Assembly: GCA_001898835.1 (NCBI GenBank)
Contig: MKVM01000001.1
Span: 736,443 to 800,442, forward strand
Origin: Micrococcales bacterium 72-143
GTDB lineage: Bacteria; Actinomycetota; Actinomycetes; Actinomycetales; Microbacteriaceae
Length of the DNA stretch: 64,000 bases
Reading direction: 5' to 3'
Under the pieces are notes generated by a model. That model saw only the letters and a list, made by a program, of their open reading frames with translations. It searched no databases and was not told where the DNA came from. The position numbers and the translations under genes were made by a program. Numbering within the stretch: the first letter of the stretch is position 1; each line of letters opens with the position of its first letter. Positions 10,564 through 18,515 of this stretch are shown one piece after another.

Positions 10564-11106
10564 TCACTCGAACAGCAGCACGTCCTCGTGCCCCACGAGC
10601 ACGGAGGTGATGCGATCTCCCGTGACGCCGAGGATCACCACGAGGGAGTCGGACGACGCCTTCATCGAGATGACGTCGGCGGGCACGTAGGAGGCGTAGT
10701 AGGGGCTCGCGCGCACCTGGTCGAGGTAGGCGGAGTCGAGGGGCGAGGTCCATCCGCTCGACGAGCCCGTGTAGGCGAGCAGCTCGCCGGTCGCATCGGC
10801 GGCGCTGACCGGCCCGCAGCATTCCGAGGAGGCGAGGATGTAGGTGACCGGCTCAGCCATGAACGGCCCGATGGCCGCGGGGTCGCCCGACGCGACACCG
10901 GCGACGATGGCGGCGCGTTCCGACGCGTCGATGCTCGGTACCTCGGGTGTCGGGGTGGAGCTGGGCGTGGGGGTCTCGCTCGCGGTGCTCGTGCCGGATG
11001 CGCTGGGCGTGCCGCTGGGTGCGGGATCGGTCGGCGTGCACGCGGTGAGCGCGAGGGCGATCAGCGCGGCGGCCGCGGCCGTGGTGACGCGGGGAAAGGC
11101 GATCAT
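10564..11106 (-). CDS. Secreted lipoprotein of unknown function
   Basis: The 180-residue protein starts with a lipoprotein signal peptide and a lipobox (LTAC, Cys near residue 23). A Ser/Thr/Pro linker of about 35 residues and a compact C-terminal domain with a Cys-Cys pair (ASSECCGP) follow. The C-terminal domain resembles small NTF2-like folds (DAYLDQVRASPYYASY region), but I do not recognise a named family. It converges with the MFS gene. Confidence 0.65.
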   Translation of the reverse strand: MIAFPRVTTAAAAALIALALTACTPTDPAPSGTPSASGTSTASETPTPSSTPTPEVPSIDASERAAIVAGVASGDPAAIGPFMAEPVTYILASSECCGPVSAADATGELLAYTGSSSGWTSPLDSAYLDQVRASPYYASYVPADVISMKASSDSLVVILGVTGDRITSVLVGHEDVLLFE

Positions 11107-11168
11107 GGTGGTCCCTTCAGGTGGTCACCCCTACGACGCGGCAGGGCCCGCGGCGGGTTGACATCCGG

Positions 11169-11190
11169 CGCCTCCAGGTTCCCGGAGGCG
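11169..11190. terminator. Terminator-like hairpin
   Basis: CGCCTCC pairs with GGAGGCG across an 8-base loop, in the gap after the stop of the minus-strand gene ending at 11202. Confidence 0.45.
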
Positions 11191-11201
11191 ACGGGATGCG
11201 G

Positions 11202-11591
11202 TCAAGCCTGCCCCACGAACGGCCCGGCCGGTTCGCCGTCGCCCGCGTTCCAGGGGCGCAGCGCGTCCGGCATCGGCCAGGCGAGTGCGAAGGCCTCGAG
11301 CGGCACGTCGATCGCCCCGAAGTCGTCGCGCTTCACCCGGATGCCGTCGGTCGACACCTCGAGGATGCGCACCCGCAGCGGTCCGCGCCCCGGCCGCTCG
11401 AGCAGGTACGGCTCGGCGAGGTAGCCGATGCCGAGTTCGTCCAGCAGCTCCTCCGCCGCGAGCCAGTCGAGCGCGCCCGCGCGGTCGCGCCCCAGCAGGT
11501 CGACCGGCACGAAGCCGTCACCCTCCGGCCGCATCCAGCCGACGCGTTCGCCGTCGCCGCGACGGTGCTCGATCCATCCGCTCGTGTCCAC
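11202..11591 (-). CDS. Conserved hypothetical protein
   Basis: A 129-residue soluble protein starting at GTG 11591. It opens with a WIEHRRGDGERVGWMRPEGD segment and ends with a PWNAG element. It contains no known catalytic motif. The composition is normal for a coding sequence and the frame fits the local codon bias. Nothing in the neighbourhood assigns a role. Confidence 0.55.
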   Translation of the reverse strand: MDTSGWIEHRRGDGERVGWMRPEGDGFVPVDLLGRDRAGALDWLAAEELLDELGIGYLAEPYLLERPGRGPLRVRILEVSTDGIRVKRDDFGAIDVPLEAFALAWPMPDALRPWNAGDGEPAGPFVGQA

Positions 11592-11630
11592 CCCTCAACG
11601 GTAGGGTCGCCCGGCAGCTCATGACGACGG

Positions 11631-12077
11631 TCAGCCGAACACCGAGCGGGCCGTTGCGGTCGCCTCGACCCGCATCCCGTCGGGCACGAAGAGCGTGACG
11701 ACCGGCGGATGCCAGGTCGACGTGACGGTGACCGTGGCGCTCAGCCCGTCCGCGGTGAACGCCCTCTCCACCGCGAGCCCCTCGAGGTCGGGCGCGGGGT
11801 TGCCGGCGAGGTAGTCGGCGACCGCGGATGCGACGCCCGCGTCGTCGAGCAGCGGACGCGGGCCGTCGGGCGTCACCCTCACGGCATCCAGCTCGAAGGA
11901 CTCCGCGCCGACGAGGGCGGCGCCGTCGGCGACCGTGAACAGGCGCTTCTTCTCGAGGTAGAGAGAGGTCGCCGCCGTCACGAGCAGCACGATGACGAGA
12001 CCGAGGAAACCGAAGAACGCCACGAGCGGCAGTATCGACCCGTCGTCCGCGGCGAGCGCCGCCCGCATCCGCCTCAC
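11631..12077 (-). CDS. TadG-like Flp pilus assembly protein
   Basis: The 148-residue protein has the short TadE/TadG N-terminal layout: basic start, a DDGSILPLVAFFGF motif, one membrane helix (about residues 17-40) and a beta-rich exported part. It is a minor pilin-like component of the Tad secretion machine. The ATG overlaps the upstream gene by four bases. It is the last gene of the Tad cluster. Confidence 0.7.
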   Translation of the reverse strand: MRRMRAALAADDGSILPLVAFFGFLGLVIVLLVTAATSLYLEKKRLFTVADGAALVGAESFELDAVRVTPDGPRPLLDDAGVASAVADYLAGNPAPDLEGLAVERAFTADGLSATVTVTSTWHPPVVTLFVPDGMRVEATATARSVFG

Positions 12078-12529
12078 GATCCCGCCCGGAACCGCGAGAC
12101 CTGCTCGGTCGCGGTCGCGCGCACGGGCACCGCGAGGGCGACGTCGAGCCCGAGCGCGGGCGGCGCGAACGGCAGCGGCACGACCGCCACGAGCTCCACC
12201 GTCACGAAGCCGCGACGCGCGAGGCAGTCGCCGGGGTCGGGGCGGCAGCTGATCGCGACCTCGGTCTCGGATGCGTCGACACCGTAGTCGGCGAGGGTCA
12301 CCCGGATGGCGCGCTCCGCCGCCGCCCGCGCCTGCGCCTCGGTCTCCGCCTGCACGAACACGCGGCTCGCCTGACGTGCCGCGCCCTCGACGCCGAGGGA
12401 GCCCGCCTGGACCGACGACACGACGAGCACGAGGTAGACGAGCGGCACGAGCAGCAGCACGCCGACCGTGATGAACTCGAGCGAGGCGGAGCCGTCATCG
12501 CCGCCGGTCCCGGTGAGCCGCCGCCGCAT
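12074..12529 (-). CDS. TadE-like pseudopilin
   Basis: The start at ATG 12529 lies four bases after the previous stop and gives 151 residues. A longer start at 12559 would overlap. The protein has the GSASLEF motif, in which Glu is the conserved TadE residue after the prepilin cleavage zone, followed by one helix and an exported domain with two cysteines (SCRPDPGDCL) that could form a disulfide. Confidence 0.7.
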   Translation of the reverse strand: MRRRLTGTGGDDGSASLEFITVGVLLLVPLVYLVLVVSSVQAGSLGVEGAARQASRVFVQAETEAQARAAAERAIRVTLADYGVDASETEVAISCRPDPGDCLARRGFVTVELVAVVPLPFAPPALGLDVALAVPVRATATEQVSRFRAGS

Positions 12530-12533
12530 CGCG

Positions 12534-12926
12534 TCAGTCCAGCGTCTCGCGCGCCGCATGGCCCTCCACCTCCAGCGCGCGGTCGGGGCCGAGCAGGCCG
12601 GCGAGCGGCAGCGTCGTACGCACCGTGACGATCACGGCGGGCACACCCATCCACTCCCCCTCCCGCACGGTCACGTCGGTGGCGTAGCCCCGGCCGACGG
12701 CGGTGCTGATGAGGTCGACGGTGCGCGGAACGGCGTCCGCCGGCTCGTTGTCGGCGAGCGCGCCGTAGCGTGCGCCCTCCGCCGCCGCGTCGAGCACCGT
12801 GTTGCGGATGTGGAGCGCGAGCGCGAGCTGCAGCACGCCGAGGGCGAGGAAGGTCAGCAGCACCCCGACGAGCACGAACTCGACGGGCGCCGATCCGCGA
12901 TCGTCGCGAAGCCGCCGCGACCCCAC
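12534..12926 (-). CDS. TadE-like pseudopilin
   Basis: A 130-residue protein from GTG 12926, with the TadE signature DRGSAPVEFVLVG leading into a membrane helix, then an exported region with AAEGARYGA typical of TadE proteins. It begins one base after the stop of the small pilin gene and is co-transcribed with it. Confidence 0.75.
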   Translation of the reverse strand: MGSRRLRDDRGSAPVEFVLVGVLLTFLALGVLQLALALHIRNTVLDAAAEGARYGALADNEPADAVPRTVDLISTAVGRGYATDVTVREGEWMGVPAVIVTVRTTLPLAGLLGPDRALEVEGHAARETLD

Positions 12927-12927
12927 C

Positions 12928-13092
12928 TCAGATCCCGGAGACCTTGTCGATCGCGTTCTGGAAGATGTCCGAGAGCGCGGGGCCCGCGAGAGCCCAGATG
13001 AGGATCACGAGTGCCGCCGTCATCAGCGTGATGAGAACCCAGCCGGGCACATCGCCCCGGTCGTCGCGCAGGCGATGCAGGAGTCGTCGCAT
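12928..13092 (-). CDS. Small Flp-type pilin (54 residues)
   Basis: This short gene reads MRRLLHRLRDDRGDVPGW, then a hydrophobic helix (VLITLMTAALVILIWALAG) and an amphipathic end (DIFQNAIDKVSGI). The size, the acidic-Gly segment just before the helix and its place directly upstream of the TadE genes fit the major subunit of an actinobacterial Flp pilus (DUF4244-like). It is likely to be missed by automatic calling because of its length. Confidence 0.75.
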   Translation of the reverse strand: MRRLLHRLRDDRGDVPGWVLITLMTAALVILIWALAGPALSDIFQNAIDKVSGI

Positions 13093-13178
13093 GCCGACAG
13101 TGTGCGGGGATCGACCCCTGGAGCGCGGAAGTTGTCCACAGCCTGCGCGAGGGGGTCTCGCGGGTGCAGGCTGGGGCC

Positions 13179-13547
13179 ATGAGTGAACTATTGGATGTGC
13201 GTTCTCTCGATGTGGAGTCCCGCGCGGTGGAGACGCAGCGGATCATCCGCACCGGCACCGTCTGGCTCGCGGCGGCGATGATCGCCCCCGCGATGGCCCT
13301 CGGCCCCCTCCTCGCGAGCGGCTGGCGCCCCCTCGAGATGCCGCCGCCCGCCGACGTCGCGTTCTGGCTCGGCGCACTCGCGGCCGCCCTCGGCGTCGCG
13401 GGGCTCGTGTGGGCCGGGTGCCCGGTGCTCGGGTTCCCGCTCGTCCAGGCGCACAGCCAGAAGGTGGTCTGCATCCGGGTGGGCATCGTGCTCAACGTCT
13501 CCGGGATGGCGCTCGCGGGGCTCGCGATCCTGCTCAGCCCCGTGTGA
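13179..13547 (+). CDS. Small membrane protein, unknown
   Basis: A 122-residue protein with about three hydrophobic helices near residues 26-48, 62-80 and 99-120. It lies on the opposite strand to the Tad genes, between the pilin and tadC, and converges with tadC. A GTG at 13164 is an alternative start. I do not recognise a family; its link to pilus function is only positional. Confidence 0.55.
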   Translation: MSELLDVRSLDVESRAVETQRIIRTGTVWLAAAMIAPAMALGPLLASGWRPLEMPPPADVAFWLGALAAALGVAGLVWAGCPVLGFPLVQAHSQKVVCIRVGIVLNVSGMALAGLAILLSPV

Positions 13548-13557
13548 GCGGCGCGCC

Positions 13558-14496
13558 TCAGAACCCCAGCTCGAGCACGAGCGTTGCGGGGAAGAGGGCG
13601 AAGACGACGGTCACCGGGAGGATGAGGAACACCAGAGGGACGAGCATCGCGACCTCCTTGCGGCCGGCCGACTCGAGCAGCTGGCGCTTCGCATCGTCGC
13701 GAGAGTCCTGGGCCTGCGCGCGCAGCACCTCCACGAGCGGGCTGCCGCGGTCGAGGGCGGTCACGAGCTGCTCGACGGTGCGGCTGAGCGCCGGCAGCTC
13801 GAGGGCGGATGCGCAGCGCTGCAGCGCGTCGGTGAGCGGCACGCCGACCTCGACATCCGCCATCACGCGGCCGAGCTCGCGCGCGAGGTCGCCCGAGCCG
13901 ACGCGCGCGACGCGGCGCAGGGCGTCCCGCACCGTCTCCCCCGCCGACAGCGCGAGGCTCAGGAACTCGAGCACCGTCGGCAGCTCGTCGGCGACCCGGC
14001 GCATCCGGGATCGGGCCCGACGCGCGAGCAGCTGTTCGGGCAGCAGGAGGCCGGATGCCGCCGCGACCGCCACGAGCGCGACGACGACCACCGGGGAGAG
14101 CGCCGCCGAACGGGCCAACAGCAGGGTCGCGAGCACGCCGACGGCGGCGCCTCCCGCCGCCCACACCAGCTGGCGGGAGCGGAAGGCGGACACCGTGAGG
14201 CTCGAGCCCGCCTGCCGCAGACGTCGGGTGACGGTGGCGTCGCCGCCGAGGAGCGCGGCGACGCCGCGGCCGAATCGCGCGAGGAGCGGCGTGACGAGCT
14301 CGGCGATGAGCGAGCCGGGCTCGCCCGTGCGTCGCGACCGCAGCTCTCGGGCGTCGGCGGAGACGTCGAGCACGTAGGGCGCGACGCGGTCGGCCAGCCG
14401 TCCCGCGCCGATCCGTGGCAGCAGCGCCAGCAACGTCCAGAGGCCCAGCCCCAGCACGATGCCGAGGGCGACCGCCGCCGCGATCGCCGGGCTCAC
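13558..14496 (-). CDS. tadC: TadC-like Flp pilus inner-membrane platform protein
   Basis: The 312-residue protein carries a GspF/TadC domain: ELPTVLEFLSLALSAGETVRDALRRVA, then a helix with LELPALSRTVEQLVTALDRGSPLVEVLR, and a hydrophobic C-terminus. N-terminal helices lie near residues 5-25 and 110-150. It pairs with TadB as the platform on which the CpaF ATPase acts. GTG 14496 overlaps the tadB stop. Confidence 0.85.
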   Translation of the reverse strand: MSPAIAAAVALGIVLGLGLWTLLALLPRIGAGRLADRVAPYVLDVSADARELRSRRTGEPGSLIAELVTPLLARFGRGVAALLGGDATVTRRLRQAGSSLTVSAFRSRQLVWAAGGAAVGVLATLLLARSAALSPVVVVALVAVAAASGLLLPEQLLARRARSRMRRVADELPTVLEFLSLALSAGETVRDALRRVARVGSGDLARELGRVMADVEVGVPLTDALQRCASALELPALSRTVEQLVTALDRGSPLVEVLRAQAQDSRDDAKRQLLESAGRKEVAMLVPLVFLILPVTVVFALFPATLVLELGF

Positions 14497-15362
14497 GCGA
14501 ACCACCTCCGCTCCTCGGGCAGGCGCCCCACGGCGACCATCACCCGGTACGCGACGACCGTCACGACCAGACCCACCGCGAGCACGGTGACGCCGGCGGG
14601 CGAGTTGTAGGCGCGCACCGCCTCGGGGCGCGCCGCGAGCAGCAGCAGCACGAGCCACGGTGCGGCGACGCCCAGGCGCGCGGCGCTCACCACCCAGCTC
14701 TGCCGCGCCTCCACCTCGGAACGGATGGCGGCATCCGCGCGCAGGTGCGCCGCGAGCGCGCGCAGCACCCCCGGCAGCTCGGTGCCGCCCACCTCGCGCG
14801 CCACGCGAAGCGTCTCCACCACGCGATCCGCGACGGGGTCGGCGAGCCGCTCCTTGAGGGCGTCCAACGCGACGGTCAGCTGGCCCGTCGCCGTCAGCTC
14901 GGTGGCGAGCACCAGGAACGCGGGACGCAGCGGCGCGGGCCCGCTCTCGCCGAGCGCCGCGAGGGCGTCGGGAAGCGACTGACCGGAGCGGAGGCCCGCC
15001 ACGAGATGGTCGAGGGCGTCCGGCCACACGGCGCGCATCGCCCGGCCACGCGAGCGCGCGCGGGCCGAGACCGCGGCGAACGGCAGCGCGGTCGCCGCGA
15101 TCCCCGCAGCCACCGACAGCGCGACGACCGGGACGATGGCGAGCACGATCGCCGCGGCGGCGAGCCCGAGCAGCAGCGCGACGGCGACGACCGTCGCGGC
15201 GGAGACGCCTCCGAGCCCCGCCTGGCGCACCCGCGCGTTCAGCCCGTCGAGGGGGCGCGTCCGGGTGCCATCGCGCCGCTCGACGGCGGACGGCCACACC
15301 CACGGGGACGCCACGAGCACGAGGCCGGTGCCCAGCACGAGGCCCCAGGCCGCGGCGATCAT
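14493..15362 (-). CDS. tadB: TadB-like Flp pilus inner-membrane platform protein
   Basis: The 289-residue protein has N-terminal helices, a GspF/TadB domain (WPDALDHLVAGLRSGQSLPDALAALGE and RVAREVGGTELPGVLRALA) and C-terminal helices. ATG 15362 overlaps the cpaF stop by four bases, indicating coupled translation with the ATPase gene that is now broken. Confidence 0.85.
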   Translation of the reverse strand: MIAAAWGLVLGTGLVLVASPWVWPSAVERRDGTRTRPLDGLNARVRQAGLGGVSAATVVAVALLLGLAAAAIVLAIVPVVALSVAAGIAATALPFAAVSARARSRGRAMRAVWPDALDHLVAGLRSGQSLPDALAALGESGPAPLRPAFLVLATELTATGQLTVALDALKERLADPVADRVVETLRVAREVGGTELPGVLRALAAHLRADAAIRSEVEARQSWVVSAARLGVAAPWLVLLLLAARPEAVRAYNSPAGVTVLAVGLVVTVVAYRVMVAVGRLPEERRWFA

Positions 15363-15985
15363 CCGGCGCCCCGCGACGCCGACGACTCGCGCAGGATCGC
15401 CGCCGGGTCGACACCGGCACGCTCGAAGCCCGCCATCCGCGGGGGCAGCACGCCGGTCGCGACCAGCCGGTCGCCGTCGAGGGCGAAGAGGGTGACCGAC
15501 TCGACCGTGCCGTCGACCACCCGGCCGGTGGGCGCGACCACCTCGACCACCCGCCGCCGCCCGTCGCGCCGCAGCTCGGCGTGCACGACCAGGTCGATCG
15601 CCGACGCGACGGTCGGCGCCACGAAGGCGATGTCGATGTTGCGCCCCGCGAGCAGGGGAAGCGTGCAGAGCTTCACGAGCGCGTCGTGCGCACTGTTGGC
15701 GTGCAGGGAGCACATGCCCGGGATGCCGGAGTTGAGCGCGATGAGCAGGTCGAGCGCCTCCGCCTCGCGCACCTCGCCCACCACGAGACGGTCGGGACGC
15801 ATGCGGAGCGACTCCTTGATGAGCCGGCGCAGGGTGATCTCGCCCGTTCCCTCCAGGCTCGCCTGCCGGCACTGCATCGCCACGTGATCGGGGGCGTCGA
15901 GGGCGAGCTCGAAGGTCTCCTCGACCGTCACGATGCGCTCCCCGGGGCGGCATGATCCGAGCAGCGCCCCCAGCAGAGTCGTCTT
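15359..15985 (-). pseudogene. cpaF: cpaF/tadA pilus ATPase, 3' part, cut inside Walker A by the integrated element
   Basis: The surviving C-terminal part begins at KTTLLGALLG, so the first half of the Walker A motif (normally GxTGSG) and the whole N-terminal domain are missing. The Asp box/VTVEE segment, the Walker B region (RLVVGEVREAEALDLLIALNSG) and the SLHANSA His box remain intact. In the native gene this hexameric ATPase drives Flp pilus assembly. At its 5' end the frame runs into element DNA (HQVE instead of GSG). The 5' half should lie beyond the right end of the element, outside this window. Unless excised, the pilus motor cannot be made. Confidence 0.88.
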
Positions 15986-16020
15986 CTCCACTTGGTGCAT
16001 CTGACGCACCTAGTCAGTGG
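15980..16020. other. Left attachment junction (attL) of the integrated element
   Basis: CpaF similarity stops at the AAG codon at 15983-15985, and element sequence begins to its right. An imperfect inverted repeat, CCACT..GGTGC..GCACC..AGTGG, spans 15988-16020, just upstream of the recombinase genes, as expected for the phage-type arm of a serine-integrase site. The exact 2-bp crossover cannot be fixed without attR. Confidence 0.6.
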
Positions 16021-16031
16021 AGGTGATCGGC

Positions 16032-16292
16032 GTGGATGTCGAAGGTACGAGGAACGTTGTTGTGTATGCGCGGGTGGCCCGCGCGCGTGACGTTGGCGGG
16101 GACACGGAGGCGCAGCGACAAGCCATTGAGCGGTACTGCCGCGAGAACAACCTAGTGGTGGAGGCGACGCTGGGTACGACTCGCCTCGCTGTCGACCGGG
16201 CCTCAACCGCGATGCTCCGCGCACTGGCTCAGTGCCCGTTCGATGCGTCTCAGAAGCAGGGGCTCGATTGGGGTGGTCGTCATGCTCTCTAG
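16032..16292 (+). CDS. Catalytically dead serine-recombinase N-terminal-domain fragment
   Basis: The 86-residue protein aligns with the resolvase catalytic fold: VVVYARVA, then TEAQRQAIERYCRENNLVV, then a VDRASTAMLRALA helix. The residue that should be the nucleophilic serine (YxRxS) is Ala16. No DNA-binding C-terminal domain is present. GTG 16032 is preferred because GGAGG at 16019-16023 precedes it by eight bases. The stop overlaps the integrase start by 11 bases, so the two are probably translated together. It could be a dominant partner, a directionality factor or a decaying duplicate. Confidence 0.7.
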   Translation: MDVEGTRNVVVYARVARARDVGGDTEAQRQAIERYCRENNLVVEATLGTTRLAVDRASTAMLRALAQCPFDASQKQGLDWGGRHAL

Positions 16293-17772
16293 GGCAACGA
16301 CGATCAGCGGCAGCGCGATCACGGAGCAGGTGTTGGTGTATCTGCGGATCAGTGAGGACCGCACCGGGGAGGAAGCCGGCGTCGAGCGACAGCGAGACGA
16401 CTGCCTCGCTCTGTGCTCCCGGCTGGGCCTGGACGTCGCCGAGGGCGACGTGTTCATGGACAACGACACGTCCGCCTACCTCGACAAGAAGCGGCCGGAC
16501 TTCGCGCGGATGCTCGCCCGGATCAAGCTCGGCCCTTCGCGGGTCGTGGTGTGGCACGTCGACCGCCTCTACCGTCGACCCCGCGAGCTCGAGGACTTGA
16601 TCGACCTCGTGGAGACGCATCCGATCCGCATCGAGGCAGTCATGGGCGGCGCGTTCGACCTGAACACTCACGAGGGTCGGCTGATGGCGCGCCAGCTCGT
16701 CGCGATGGCCGCCTACGAGTCCGGACACAAGGCCGACCGCATCCGCCGCGCGAACCGGCAGAAGGCCGAACGTGGCGACTGGCACGGAGCGGCCAAGTTC
16801 GGGTACGGCACCGGCGGCGTCCTCATCCCGGAGCAGGCCGCGGTCATCCGTGAGATGGCGGACAGGTTTCTCGCCGGCCAGTCGCTGCGCTCGATCACCG
16901 CGTGGCTGAACGAGGAGTCCGGGTTCCCCGCCCCGCAGGCAAAGACGGGGAAGACGCTCGGCGTCTGGCACGCGACCACCGTGAAGTCCATCTTGGTCTC
17001 CGCGCGGATCAGCGGACAGCGAGCGTATGAGCCGACGCGAAGGCGTGGTGATGGACCGAACGGGCGAGAGATCCTCGGACGGGGGAACTGGCCTGCGATC
17101 ATCACTCCCGAGGAGACGACCCGCATCAGGGCGATGCTTTCCAACCCTGACCGCCGGGTCGGCGCATCTTCGATCAACCTGCTGTCGGCGATCGCGACGT
17201 GCGGCAAGTGTGGCTCCGGGCTCGTCGCGGGCAAGGCCAAGCACGGGCCATCGGACGCGAAGCGGAACTACTACCGCTGCATGCCCGTGCCAGGGCATCC
17301 GGAGCGAGGCGGCCTGTCGGTCAGTGCATCCGGCCTCGAAGCTGTCGTAAGAGAAGCCGTGATCGCCCGCCTGGCCGCGACCACGCTCCCGGCCGACACT
17401 CCCGAGACGGGTGGCGCCGTCGCGGCGGCTATGGGACGCATCCTGGCCGCGCGCGAGCGGATGGAAGACCTCGCCCGTGACTACGGGGCAGGAATGTTGA
17501 GCCGAAGCGAGTACCACGCCGGTCGTGTCGCGGCTCAGAGCGCCGTACACGACGCGGAACTAGCTCTGGGAAGGGTGAACCGGGGGTCGGCCCTCAAAGG
17601 GCTCCCTATCGGCGATGAAACGGCTCTGCGGCACGCCTGGGACCACGAGTGGACGGTTCCCCAGACGCGGGCGATCCTGACCGCGCTGATCGACAGCCTC
17701 GTCGTGCAGCCCTACGCGAACGGTGGTTCCCGCTTCCGGCCCGAGCGTGTCCAGCTCATCTTCAAGGCATGA
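16282..17772 (+). CDS. Large serine recombinase (integrase)
   Basis: The 496-residue protein has the catalytic domain with Ser24 (VYLRISED) and the arginines of VERQRDD (36 and 38). A recombinase domain follows (GGVLIPEQAAVIREMADRFLAG). The zinc-ribbon has CGKC at 307-310 with a further Cys at 333. A coiled-coil segment lies near residues 385-430. It makes double-strand breaks at attP and attB and rejoins them by subunit rotation. It sits at the left end of the element next to attL, facing inward. Confidence 0.93.
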   Translation: MLSRATTISGSAITEQVLVYLRISEDRTGEEAGVERQRDDCLALCSRLGLDVAEGDVFMDNDTSAYLDKKRPDFARMLARIKLGPSRVVVWHVDRLYRRPRELEDLIDLVETHPIRIEAVMGGAFDLNTHEGRLMARQLVAMAAYESGHKADRIRRANRQKAERGDWHGAAKFGYGTGGVLIPEQAAVIREMADRFLAGQSLRSITAWLNEESGFPAPQAKTGKTLGVWHATTVKSILVSARISGQRAYEPTRRRGDGPNGREILGRGNWPAIITPEETTRIRAMLSNPDRRVGASSINLLSAIATCGKCGSGLVAGKAKHGPSDAKRNYYRCMPVPGHPERGGLSVSASGLEAVVREAVIARLAATTLPADTPETGGAVAAAMGRILAARERMEDLARDYGAGMLSRSEYHAGRVAAQSAVHDAELALGRVNRGSALKGLPIGDETALRHAWDHEWTVPQTRAILTALIDSLVVQPYANGGSRFRPERVQLIFKA

Positions 17773-17787
17773 CGGCACGGTGCTGGG

Positions 17788-17967
17788 TCAGGCCGGATGC
17801 TCCATGAGCACACAGAGCCGGCCTAGCACCACCGGATCTTCGACGGCGAACGGCACCCCCGAGGCCTCACATGCCTGTCGCGTCCAGGCCACGACATCGA
17901 AGGTCGGCGGGAGCGGATCGTTCGCGAGCCCACCGGGAACGGCATGCTGGGTTGTTGTCTCGCCCAT
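17788..17967 (-). CDS. Small hypothetical protein (59 residues)
   Basis: The frame starts at ATG 17967 and encodes MGETTTQHAVPGG, a DPLPPTFDVVAW segment and a VEDPVVLGRLCVLMEHPA end. The amino-acid mix is normal and codon third positions are GC-rich. The backbone 9-mer CGCGCACCT lies seven bases upstream, oriented toward it. No Shine-Dalgarno sequence is seen. It converges with the integrase. Function unknown. Confidence 0.5.
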   Translation of the reverse strand: MGETTTQHAVPGGLANDPLPPTFDVVAWTRQACEASGVPFAVEDPVVLGRLCVLMEHPA

Positions 17968-17974
17968 GACTTAC

Positions 17975-17983
17975 AGGTGCGCG
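17975..17983 (-). promoter_or_regulatory. CGCGCACCT motif, copy 1
   Basis: The 9-mer reads toward the 59-residue gene and ends seven bases before its ATG. It is part of a head-to-head pair with copy 2. Confidence 0.5.
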
Positions 17984-18005
17984 CATCGCCCCGGCCCCCC
18001 GACGG

Positions 18006-18014
18006 CGCGCACCT
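18006..18014 (+). promoter_or_regulatory. CGCGCACCT motif, copy 2
   Basis: The 9-mer on the plus strand points at the 148-residue gene (45 bases to its ATG). It is divergent from copy 1, so each divergent gene has its own copy in the same relative orientation. The perfect GCGGGC/GCCCGC hairpin at 18022-18037 lies between it and the start codon. Confidence 0.5.
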
Positions 18015-18059
18015 TCATGGTGCGGGCGCCTGCCCGCGGCGAAGAAGCGGAGCATCTTC

Positions 18060-18506
18060 ATGGCGACCCCTCGATACCGGCCGGAGCAGTTCGTCGACTC
18101 GGGCTGGGAGTCGGGCACCCCGGAGCGCAAGGCGCGGTTCGTGAACTCGCTGCTGCGGTTCATCGCCGACGACTTCCCTCGTGATCGGTTCACGCGCCCG
18201 CTGTATCTGGGGCTCTCGACGCACGGCTACTTCGGGTTCATCGCGCACTACGACATTCACGGGTTCTACGACGAGCAGCTGTCGACGCCGGCGAGGCGTG
18301 AGCGATTCCTGAGCGATCTGGCCCGCGACTGCCAGAAGGACGCGCACCTGGACCGCCCGGACCTGTGGAGCGACGTCAAGGCGGTGCTGGCGAGCCGCCT
18401 CATGCAGGAGCAGGAGCCGCTGCGCTCCCCGCGCCGGCTGGCGCCGGCCTCATCGTTCGGGGCGCAGCCGACCGCGGCACGCCCGGACGCCCCGACCTTG
18501 TTCTGA
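18060..18506 (+). CDS. Hypothetical element protein, 148 residues
   Basis: A soluble protein with an aromatic-rich first half (SGWESGTPERKARFVNSLLRF, HGYFGFIAHYDIHGFYDE) and a Pro/Ala-rich tail from about residue 120. No catalytic motif is recognised. It sits between the integrase and the methylase-helicase gene, with which it converges. It is the only plus-strand backbone gene besides the recombinases and carries the backbone motif upstream, which suggests shared control. Confidence 0.6.
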   Translation: MATPRYRPEQFVDSGWESGTPERKARFVNSLLRFIADDFPRDRFTRPLYLGLSTHGYFGFIAHYDIHGFYDEQLSTPARRERFLSDLARDCQKDAHLDRPDLWSDVKAVLASRLMQEQEPLRSPRRLAPASSFGAQPTAARPDAPTLF

Positions 18507-18515
18507 GGCAGGGCT

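Noticed and set aside
10709..10719. CGCGCACCT copy in the core lipoprotein gene, and copies at 36260, 41550 and 56727
   Set aside because: They lie inside coding sequence with no gene start nearby and are counted as chance background for the motif.
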